DNA from: Schlesneria sp.
GTDB lineage: Bacteria; Planctomycetota; Planctomycetia; Planctomycetales; Planctomycetaceae
Assembly: GCA_025353525.1 (NCBI GenBank)
Contig: JANXOO010000532.1
Coordinates: 1-5,370 of the forward strand
DNA: 5,370 nt
Direction: 5' to 3'
The notes under the pieces were generated by a model. That model saw only the letters and a program-made list of their open reading frames with translations. It was not told where the DNA came from and searched no databases. Positions 1 through 5,370 of this stretch are shown here, in pieces (the stretch's first letter is position 1; every line of letters begins with the position of its first letter). The translations under genes were made by a program, and so were the position numbers.

Positions 1-115
1 GCTCCGACCGAGCCGCCACGTCGCTGCGTCCCCCCAAATGACAAAGACCAATAACGAATTCCTCATCCCGAAACAAATGCCCTCTCCAACACAAAGAACA
101 CGAATTCAAGAGTGA

Positions 116-276
116 ACCACAGAGTCACAGCGACACAGAGAAGACAAGATAGAAAAAATGACTCCCAAAAAATGCCATGCAGGAACGAAGAAGCGAGAAA
201 CCCCGTTCAGTCTCTCGGAGCGCCCTCGCTACATGCCACTTCTCCTTCCTTCTCTGTGCCTCTTCGTCTCTGTGGT
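116..276. repeat. MITE-like CACAGAG inverted repeat element
   Basis: The left arm (116-143) begins ACCACAGAG and ends CACAGAGAAG. The right arm (249-276) is its reverse complement over 23 of 28 positions, with the outer 9 and inner 10 positions perfect. About 105 bases separate the arms and contain a smaller inverted pair, AGCGAG (192-197) and CTCGCT (225-230), so the whole could fold as a long hairpin. The interior has no transposase frame, so if mobile the element is non-autonomous. Similar CACAGAG/CTCTGTG palindromes recur between genes in planctomycetes and some other bacteria, as I remember them; copy number in this genome cannot be judged from one window. Confidence 0.7.
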
Positions 277-299
277 AAAATATCTCTGTGGTAAAATAT
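268..299. repeat. Perfect 16-bp tandem duplication
   Basis: The unit CTCTGTGGTAAAATAT occurs at 268-283 and again at 284-299 with no mismatch. The first half of the unit (CTCTGTGGT) is the outer end of the right arm of the inverted repeat, so the duplication copied the element's terminus plus about seven flanking bases. This is consistent with slippage, or with a duplication formed at the element edge; the sequence cannot separate the two. Confidence 0.85.
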
Positions 300-488
300 C
301 TTCGCCTTTCTCTGCAGCATATCGCCGAGCGATTCGGTCAGTTTCAGTCAAAATGGTTCCGTCAGTGATTTCTGCGCCGATCCTTAATGACTGTTGATCG
401 CAACACAATGACAACAAGACAGTGAAATCAGTACGGTGACAGCACGACTGCGACGCAAGGACCCCTGTCCGCTACCCATGTCGCGCAG

Positions 489-517
489 TTGTGAATAGCC
501 TGTTTTGCGGGTATTCT
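489..517 (+). promoter_or_regulatory. Candidate sigma70-type promoter for the operon
   Basis: TTGTGA (489-494, 4 of 6 to the -35 consensus) and TATTCT (512-517, 4 of 6 to the -10 consensus) are separated by 17 bases. Transcription would begin near 524 and leave a leader of about 100 bases before the Hsp70 start. No heat-shock sigma32-type promoter was recognised, and CIRCE is not present as a full palindrome. Matches of this quality occur by chance, so this is the best candidate and not a firm call. Confidence 0.3.
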
Positions 518-522
518 CGCGC

Positions 523-543
523 TGACGTATGGAATTGACGTAT
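523..543 (+). promoter_or_regulatory. TGACGTAT direct repeat near the presumed transcription start
   Basis: TGACGTAT occurs at 523-530 and 536-543, exact copies 13 bases apart, directly downstream of the candidate -10 box. Two direct half-sites at this place could be a binding site for a regulator, but 13 bp is not an integral helical turn spacing and no known operator is recognised. A chance origin is possible. Confidence 0.2.
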
Positions 544-625
544 CCGGGAAATCGCCTTCGTCACCTTCAAATCAAGCACTCCGTAAGCATCTCTCTCGTC
601 GCCAGGAGTCTGGAAAGCAGTCGGA

Positions 626-2371
626 ATGGACCGCATTATCGGTATCGACCTCGGAACAACGTTTTCGGCGGTCGCGTATATGTCAGATGACGGAGCAAAA
701 TTGATCCCCAATCCTTTGGGCGACAATCTGACTCCGTCGGTGGTCGCGATCGAACCGGGAGGGCAAGTTCTGGTGGGACGTGCGGCAAAAGAACTTCAGG
801 TTATGCAACCTGATCGTTGCGTCGGTGTTTTCAAGCGGTACATGGGCACCGACTGGACCACGACACTCGACGGTCGCGTGTTTACTCCCGAAAAACTTTC
901 GAGCCTCGTGCTGCAGTCGCTCAAGCAGGATGCCGAGTCTTTCTTTGGCGAGTCCGTCAATCAGGCGGTCATCACTGTGCCCGCCTACTTCAACGAGCAC
1001 CAGAGGAAGGCGACCATTCGAGCGGGTGAGATCGCAGGCCTTGATGTGCAACGAATCCTGAACGAACCGACGGCGGCTGCGATTGCGTATGGCTGGCATT
1101 CAAACACCGATGAAAAAGTGATTGTGGTACTCGACCTGGGTGGGGGCACATTCGACATTTCAGTGGTCGAATTGTTTGAAGGGACACTCGAAGTGCGGGC
1201 ATCATCGGGCGAAACGTTTCTCGGCGGGGTCGATTTTACGAACACCCTCGCCGCTCGCGTACTCGAACAACATGGGCGAGTCTTTGAGCAGGTCGAGACT
1301 CGCTTTCCAAAGCTGATTTCACGGCTTCAGCAGGACTGCGAACAGGCAAAACGGCGACTTTCCAAACAAGCCGAAGTGACCATCCGCATCCCCGACAATA
1401 CTGGCGGACTGTCTGATGATTCGCCGACATCAGTTGTGTCGCGCGACGAGTTCGAACGATGGACCGACCACATTCTTAACCGGATCGAATTGCCGATCCG
1501 ACGCGCATTGGGCGATGCCAAAGTCAAACGCGAAGCGATCGACGAACTGATCCTGGTCGGGGGTGCAACCCGAATGCCGGTTTTCGTCAGGCGGGCCGTG
1601 GAATTGTTTGGCCGTGAACCGACCTGCCGCCTGAACCCCGATGAAGTCGTAGCTCTGGGAGCTGCCGTTCAGGCGGGACTTTTTGCTCGCGATGCAAGCG
1701 TCGAAGATCTGGTCGTGACCGATGTCGCTCCGTTCACGCTGGGGATCGAGATTTCACGGGGAATGGGCGGCGAATTGCAGTCAGGATATTTTCTGCCGAT
1801 CATCAATCGGAATACGACAATTCCGACAAGTCGCGTCAGTCGCGTCGTCACAATCGAAGCCAATTCCACCAACGTGCAAGTTCGTGTCTTTCAGGGGGAA
1901 GGACGCAAAGTCGAAGACAATCTGTTCCTCGGCGAATTTGCGGTCAAAGGAATTCCGCGAGGGCCAGCAGGTCAGGAAGTTGATATTCGATTCACTTATG
2001 ATTTGAACGGGGTCCTGGAAGTCGAAGCAACGATCGTGGCGTCGAAGCAGCGGATCACGCACATCATTGCGAAGCACGCGCGGGGCCTTTCGCAAGCTGA
2101 CATCGCTCGCGCAGTCCGGGAAATGGCCGCTCTGAAAGTTCATCCGCGTGACGATGCCGTCAATCGTTATACGATCCGGCGCGCCGAACGTCTGTATCAG
2201 GAATTGCCGCTCGCGGAACGAAGGCTTCTCGATAGTCTGCTGAGCGGCTTCGAAGAGGCTTTGGAATTGCGCGAACCAGCCGCGATCGAATCGAACCGTG
2301 AGGTACTGGAAGGATTCCTGAATCAATTCGATACGGAAGACAGGAACGAGGAGACGTACGGTGACAATTGA
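626..2371 (+). CDS. hscC: Hsp70-family chaperone, HscC type
   Basis: This is a cytosolic ATP-dependent chaperone of 581 residues, against about 638 for DnaK and 556 for E. coli HscC. The nucleotide-binding domain shows the phosphate-1 motif IGIDLGTTFSAVA (5-17), the catalytic lysine in VFKRYMG (K70), the connect motif NEPTAAAIAYG (146-156), phosphate-2 VVLDLGGGTFDIS (167-179) and the adenosine motif LILVGGATRMP (308-318). The interdomain linker VVTDV (363-367) leads into the beta substrate-binding domain (about 368-478). The helical lid (about 485-568) is short, with no DnaK-like disordered tail. Several stretches match E. coli HscC as I remember it and differ from DnaK: IPNPLGDNLTPS near residue 27, TDVAPFTLGIE in the linker, IIxRNTTxPxSR near 392, and AALKVHPRD near 501. 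ATG 626 is chosen because the phosphate-1 motif begins at residue 5; only a weak GGAAAG (612-617) precedes it. The next gene overlaps its stop, and a J-like gene lies downstream. Hsp70 identity is certain; the HscC subfamily is likely. Confidence 0.93.
   Translation: MDRIIGIDLGTTFSAVAYMSDDGAKLIPNPLGDNLTPSVVAIEPGGQVLVGRAAKELQVMQPDRCVGVFKRYMGTDWTTTLDGRVFTPEKLSSLVLQSLKQDAESFFGESVNQAVITVPAYFNEHQRKATIRAGEIAGLDVQRILNEPTAAAIAYGWHSNTDEKVIVVLDLGGGTFDISVVELFEGTLEVRASSGETFLGGVDFTNTLAARVLEQHGRVFEQVETRFPKLISRLQQDCEQAKRRLSKQAEVTIRIPDNTGGLSDDSPTSVVSRDEFERWTDHILNRIELPIRRALGDAKVKREAIDELILVGGATRMPVFVRRAVELFGREPTCRLNPDEVVALGAAVQAGLFARDASVEDLVVTDVAPFTLGIEISRGMGGELQSGYFLPIINRNTTIPTSRVSRVVTIEANSTNVQVRVFQGEGRKVEDNLFLGEFAVKGIPRGPAGQEVDIRFTYDLNGVLEVEATIVASKQRITHIIAKHARGLSQADIARAVREMAALKVHPRDDAVNRYTIRRAERLYQELPLAERRLLDSLLSGFEEALELREPAAIESNREVLEGFLNQFDTEDRNEETYGDN
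2348..2353 (+). promoter_or_regulatory. Shine-Dalgarno site for the GTG-started middle gene
   Basis: GAGGAG lies 7 bases ahead of the GTG at 2361, inside the last codons of the Hsp70 gene. It is the best ribosome-binding site in the window and supports GTG 2361 as the start, giving an 11-base overlap with the hscC stop and probable translational coupling. Confidence 0.6.
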
Positions 2372-3527
2372 GAACGGTCCGTCAGACGCCACCGCAACAG
2401 CCATCAGAAAGCCAGTCCCCGTTGCGGATGCAGACGATGCCCGTCGCTGGGCACTGGGCAGGCTGGAACTCGACAAAACGAAAGCACCCGTTGACGTGGC
2501 GGTGTTGTTGCGAGTGCTCAGCGCATCGAACTATGTTTTGCCCGTCGAGTCGGTCGACGCGAGCGCGACAGTTGCAAATTCGTCGATCGCTTCGCCATTG
2601 GCCATACAACTCGGACGCGAACAACGATTGAACGAAGCGGTCTCACGGTTTGCTCGTACGTTTTTCGATCTGACCGAAGTCCAGCAAGAGATTGAATGGA
2701 AATCTCTTTGCGACGACTGCAAGGATATTCCTTCTCTCGCTCTTTGGTTGGACCAACTCAAGCCCGGTATCGGGATGGTCGAATTGCCGTCCTCTGCAAA
2801 CGAACAGGTCAGTGAACTTGTGAAAGCCAGTTGTGCTGCATTCCTTGCAAGGCCAGCCGGTCGCATTCGGCAAATTCAGAAATTGAAGCGGGAATTCGTC
2901 GAAAACGAAGCCTCGTGTTCTGCCGCCGGGGAATTGCAGACGCTCGCGCCGCAATTTGTTGAAAAGATCGCTCCGTGGATTTCCGGGGAATCGAATTCAA
3001 ATAAATATCAATTGAACAAAATTCAATCGATTCACGTTCCGAAGATTTCAAGTGTAGAATCTCGCGACGAACGGGCACTCAAGATTCTCGGAACTATCGT
3101 GCTGGGCGTGGTCATGGGCGTGATGAATATAGTCGTGAAGATTCCTTTTAATTCCAGCAATTCAACGCATTCTGATTCCGTGCAAATCCCGAAGCCGGAC
3201 CCGAACCGCTTGAAATGGTCGATACCGAAACCCGGATCGTCATCGCCACAGAATTCGTTCAATCGAGATCCATCCCGCCCGTTGTTCGACAGGTTGTCAC
3301 CAAACGTGATGCGACGAATGTGTGCGGAGATCCCCGGATTGAACAAAGCGCTGGTCAATCTGGAAACGAGGGCGATTCTCGACGAATATGTTTTGCAATT
3401 GTTACCTGAACTCGAAATGGAGATTGAGTCTCGCTACCGTCAGGACGTTCAGCCGTCACCAGCCCCCGGGAAGATGGAATCGCCTCCACCTTTGTGGCTT
3501 GTTCGGCTGAGAGATATCGTTCGCTAA
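2361..3527 (+). CDS. Unrecognised single-pass membrane protein in a chaperone operon
   Basis: I do not recognise this 388-residue protein. No signal peptide is visible. Residues 1-238 are soluble in character, with helical charged stretches (for example RIRQIQKLKREFVENEA near 168-184). One hydrophobic segment, LKILGTIVLGVVMGVMNIVV (240-259), should span a membrane; Arg and Lys just before it suggest the N-terminal part is cytosolic. Then comes a Ser/Asn/Pro-rich low-complexity linker (about 263-305), a helical segment (about 308-357, RLSPNVMRRM to ESRYRQ), and a Pro-rich tail (364-377). No catalytic motif or ATP site is apparent. The GTG start is supported by GAGGAG at 2348-2353 and overlaps the hscC stop by 11 bases, so co-expression with the chaperone is very likely. 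Possible roles, all inferred: membrane anchor, client, or adaptor for the Hsp70 and J-like pair. Confidence 0.85.
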   Translation: MTIENGPSDATATAIRKPVPVADADDARRWALGRLELDKTKAPVDVAVLLRVLSASNYVLPVESVDASATVANSSIASPLAIQLGREQRLNEAVSRFARTFFDLTEVQQEIEWKSLCDDCKDIPSLALWLDQLKPGIGMVELPSSANEQVSELVKASCAAFLARPAGRIRQIQKLKREFVENEASCSAAGELQTLAPQFVEKIAPWISGESNSNKYQLNKIQSIHVPKISSVESRDERALKILGTIVLGVVMGVMNIVVKIPFNSSNSTHSDSVQIPKPDPNRLKWSIPKPGSSSPQNSFNRDPSRPLFDRLSPNVMRRMCAEIPGLNKALVNLETRAILDEYVLQLLPELEMEIESRYRQDVQPSPAPGKMESPPPLWLVRLRDIVR

Positions 3528-3614
3528 CCGGCGATTCGCAAAATGGCTGTTCGGCGGATTCCAGACTCGAACGACCACACACGATTTCCTTCAGAGCAGG
3601 ATTAATTGACGACG

Positions 3615-5183
3615 ATGTCCGACAGTCAATCCGTACCTGATCTGCCTGACGATTGCAGTTTCTGGCCAGGCGATGCGCGAACGTTGTTCGGACTGGCACC
3701 CGATGCCTCGCGTCGCGATTTGAAGCGAGCTTATTCGAAACTCATTCGCCGTTTCAAACCGGAACACGCTCCGGAACAATTTCGCCGACTGAGAGAAGCC
3801 TTCGAAGAACTCGATCAACAATTCGAATGGCGCGAACAGTTCAGCTGGCGTTTCGAAGAAGCGGTTCCGGATGCCCCGCTTTGCGCTGGCACTACGCTCG
3901 GGGATTCCGGAAAAAAGATCGACATCGCGACCGATTCGCCGTATGAGATGCCATTGAATTCGCGCGAAATGCCGACAACGACTACGATCAATACTGATCG
4001 CATCTGGCAACGCGGACTTGATGGTGGCGATCTCGACTCTGTGTATCATGAACTGATCGGGTATCATGAACTGACCGGATCGGCATTATCAGGACGACAA
4101 ACGGACATCGACTTTGCGCGTCTTTACTGGATTCTGACGCTGTCTCCGGAATGCGATTCCGCTCGCGATCCGTGCTGTTGGTTGATCGATGGCATTCGCA
4201 AACTGGGGACTGACAACCGGTTAACAGCACTTCTGTCGACAGAAGTTCACCGAAGATCGGGCAACGTCCCTGTGCTTCTGTCTTGCGATTTGTTTGACGA
4301 AGATCGTTCGCCGAATCAATTGGTCGCGTTGTCGCCGATTCGCTGGCAAGTTGCTCGCCATCACCGGAACTTCGAATTGATTGCTGCGGATATCGAGCGA
4401 TTGAAGCGAAGATTTCTGGATGCGCCACGGGAGTGGCAGCAGTTTCTCTATGCGGCGATTCGATCTGTGGTGATGTCGCAAGTCGAATCCGCAATGACAA
4501 CACTCGTCATACTCCGGGCAGCCTTTGAGAAGACCCCGTCTGCTGTGGAGTTCAGTTGGCTGTGGGACTTGTACGAAGAAACGATGTTATTGCACGACTC
4601 GTGGGAAAATGAATCGAACCGGCTTTCCAGTGAAGAGGCCAGCTTCTATCGAGTTTGCGACATTTACAACCGCGTTGATACTTGCACAAACAATCGAAAA
4701 AGCGAAACCTTTGTCACATTCCGTCTGCTCCTTGATCTGATCGGGAACACATGGGAAATCCCGACGGCCCACACTCGTTCAATGGTGCTCACGTTTTGCC
4801 GACGATTGACGAAAAATCCGGTTGACTCGTTCGTGGATCTGGCTGTACTTACGCAACGCAAACGCCCGCTGGTCATTCGTCTGCTGGAGTTGATTCGGGA
4901 ACACTTGAATGCCGGTGATGCGGCAGACGATGTGATGACACCTGCAGCGGAGGTTGTCGTTCAGGGTTTCGTTCAGAACGATTTGCGACAGTTGCTCTAT
5001 TGGCAGGTTGCAGTCACACAATTCTGTCTGGACCAGGCAGTGACTCCGGACGACATTGCCACTGTGATCCTGCGGCTACAACACAAGCTTCCACACTTTT
5101 GTATGGACCTGGCTGCGTCCATCCGAAACGATTTGCCAATCAACTGCATCGTCGAAGCACAAAGAGCGTTGTGGCAATCGTAG
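3615..5183 (+). CDS. J-like domain protein with HPD replaced by KPE
   Basis: This is a 522-residue probable cochaperone of the upstream HscC-type Hsp70. Residues about 17-70 align with a J domain: DARTLFGLAPDASRRDLKRA continues as YSKLIRRF (helix II), then KPE (48-50) where HPD belongs, a very short loop (HAPE), and QFRRLREAFEELDQQF (helix III). The rest is a long alpha-helical region, mostly Trp/Leu/Arg-rich, with no zinc-finger, G/F or CTD domain of classical DnaJ and no membrane segment. E. coli HscC partners DjlB and DjlC are likewise long proteins with a terminal divergent J domain, which supports the pairing. An in-frame 6-residue duplication lies at 144-155. The start is uncertain: ATG 3615 is preferred by codon, but TTG 3606 (three residues longer) sits 4 bases from AGGA at 3598-3601. 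It lies about 87 bases after the middle gene with no terminator seen between. The last two codons and the TAG lie inside a palindromic repeat, so the C-terminus may have been altered by insertion. Confidence 0.85.
   Translation: MSDSQSVPDLPDDCSFWPGDARTLFGLAPDASRRDLKRAYSKLIRRFKPEHAPEQFRRLREAFEELDQQFEWREQFSWRFEEAVPDAPLCAGTTLGDSGKKIDIATDSPYEMPLNSREMPTTTTINTDRIWQRGLDGGDLDSVYHELIGYHELTGSALSGRQTDIDFARLYWILTLSPECDSARDPCCWLIDGIRKLGTDNRLTALLSTEVHRRSGNVPVLLSCDLFDEDRSPNQLVALSPIRWQVARHHRNFELIAADIERLKRRFLDAPREWQQFLYAAIRSVVMSQVESAMTTLVILRAAFEKTPSAVEFSWLWDLYEETMLLHDSWENESNRLSSEEASFYRVCDIYNRVDTCTNNRKSETFVTFRLLLDLIGNTWEIPTAHTRSMVLTFCRRLTKNPVDSFVDLAVLTQRKRPLVIRLLELIREHLNAGDAADDVMTPAAEVVVQGFVQNDLRQLLYWQVAVTQFCLDQAVTPDDIATVILRLQHKLPHFCMDLAASIRNDLPINCIVEAQRALWQS
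4043..4078 (+). repeat. In-frame 18-bp tandem duplication in the J-like gene
   Basis: GTATCATGAACTGATCGG (4043-4060) is followed at once by the same 18 bases with one change, T to C (4061-4078). In the protein it gives YHELIG then YHELTG (residues 144-155 from ATG 3615). The unit is a multiple of three, so the frame is kept. Near identity at the DNA level suggests a recent duplication. Confidence 0.85.
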
Positions 5184-5280
5184 GTTATGCTTTAGCATAT
5201 CTCTTCGCAGAAGTCAGGTTACGAAGTTACGAAGTTACGAAGGTTACGAAGAGATATGCTAAAGCATAACCTACGATTGC
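5174..5280. repeat. Long perfect inverted repeat overlapping the J-like gene's stop
   Basis: Bases 5174-5207 and 5247-5280 are exact reverse complements over 34 bases, starting GCAATCGTAGG on the left and ending CCTACGATTGC on the right, with a 39-base loop. Each arm holds a small palindrome of its own (TATGC-TTTA-GCATA on the left, TATGC-TAAA-GCATA on the right). The left arm supplies the final two codons (CAA TCG) and the TAG stop of the J-like gene. No transposase is present and no target-site duplication could be found, so a non-autonomous MITE or REP-like element is the best reading. There is no T-run after the right arm, so it is not a standard intrinsic terminator, although the transcript would form a very stable hairpin that could protect or end the operon mRNA. 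Confidence 0.9.
5218..5250. repeat. 8-bp tandem array in the hairpin loop
   Basis: GTTACGAA occurs four times, at 5218-5225, 5226-5233, 5234-5241 and 5243-5250, with a single G inserted before the last copy. The last copy runs into the right arm of the inverted repeat, whose inner end is CGAAG. The array therefore appears to have grown from the arm end by slippage and probably varies in copy number between strains. Confidence 0.85.
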
Positions 5281-5370
5281 TGCGGCATCTCACTTCGCAG
5301 AAGCATGTTGCGAGAAAGCAGATTGCAAAACATCCGCACATCTCGTCAACATCATAACGATTTCAATATC
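5281..5370. other. Non-coding 3' flank
   Basis: No gene is supportable in these last bases. CTTCGCAGAAG at 5293-5303 repeats exactly the 11 bases at 5203-5213, at the inner end of the left arm of the hairpin element, and in both places it follows an ATCTC context. This may be a fragment of a second copy of the same element family or a chance short palindrome (CTTC-GCA-GAAG). Confidence 0.5.

Larger units (their letters stand above)
1..625. other. Non-coding upstream region
   Basis: I see no supportable gene here. The open frames on either strand are short, run through repeat sequence, and encode proteins with no recognisable domain and unnatural composition. Bases 1-115 show only the octamer ACGAATTC twice (54-61 and 100-107). 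Bases 116-299 are a palindromic repeat element, and 300-625 is the leader of the downstream chaperone operon, with one candidate promoter. The end of any upstream gene lies outside the window. Confidence 0.7.

Noticed and set aside
158..397. 79-residue open frame on the plus strand
   Set aside because: It runs through the inverted repeat and its tandem duplication. The protein has no domain, there is no ribosome-binding site, and the composition looks like read-through of repeat DNA.
572..600. CIRCE-like operator (AGCACTC at about 575-581)
   Set aside because: Only one half-site resembles CIRCE (TTAGCACTC). The expected GAGTGCTAA after nine bases is absent, so HrcA control is not supported.
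472..726. 84-residue minus-strand frame in the leader
   Set aside because: It overlaps the hscC start region antisense, lacks a convincing start signal and recognisable features, and is best seen as a shadow of the coding strand.
626..2371. Canonical DnaK
   Set aside because: The length (581), short lid, absence of the DnaK tail, HscC-like linker and AALKVHPRD segment, and the absence of grpE or dnaJ neighbours all favour HscC over DnaK.
1781..2476. 231-residue minus-strand frame antisense to the Hsp70 C-terminal region
   Set aside because: It is long but lies wholly opposite well-supported coding sequence (hscC and the start of the next gene), with no domain and Arg/Phe/Ser-rich composition typical of antisense frames in this base composition.
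3543..3605. 20-codon micro-ORF in the gap before the J-like gene (ATG 3543, TAA 3603-3605)
   Set aside because: It has no ribosome-binding site and no recognisable product. Its stop lies directly before the alternative TTG 3606 start, which is suggestive of coupling but too weak to call as a gene.
5174..5280. Intrinsic terminator
   Set aside because: The stem is strong, but the loop is 39 bases, the stem is AT-rich in its middle, and no T-run follows the right arm. It looks like a repeat element that might affect transcription secondarily.
5174..5280. CRISPR array or phage attachment site
   Set aside because: The 8-bp units have no spacers and the large repeat is inverted, not direct. No integrase or tRNA is present in the window.

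Overview
The window looks like part of a chromosome from a Planctomycetes-like bacterium. This rests on moderate GC, the codon style (many GTCGAA, GAATTG and TCGxCG strings), weak or absent Shine-Dalgarno sequences, and intergenic CACAGAG/CTCTGTG inverted repeats of a kind I associate with planctomycete genomes. The assignment is an inference and no marker gene proves it.

Layout, left to right. Bases 1-625 hold no convincing gene. They contain a MITE-like inverted repeat (116-276) with a perfect 16-bp tandem duplication at its right edge (268-299), then a leader with one plausible sigma70-type promoter (489-517) and a TGACGTAT direct repeat just downstream. Three plus-strand genes follow and fill 626-5183. 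The first is a short Hsp70 chaperone of the HscC type (626-2371). The second is an unrecognised 388-residue protein with a single membrane segment (2361-3527), whose GTG start overlaps the Hsp70 stop by 11 bases. The third is a roughly 522-residue protein with an N-terminal J-like domain in which the HPD tripeptide reads KPE (3615-5183). A large hairpin-forming element (two perfect 34-base arms, 5174-5207 and 5247-5280) overlaps the 3' end and stop codon of the third gene and carries an 8-bp tandem array in its loop. The rest, to 5370, shows no gene.

The three genes probably form one operon and one chaperone module: a specialised Hsp70, a divergent J-like cochaperone, and a membrane protein that could anchor or act as client of the pair. 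In E. coli, HscC works with divergent J proteins (DjlB, DjlC), so the Hsp70/J pairing has precedent. The separate single-pass membrane protein between them, and the complete loss of HPD, are the parts that look least described. Both ends of the cassette carry palindromic repeats of mobile-element type, and the one at the 3' end appears to have redefined the C-terminus of the J-like protein.
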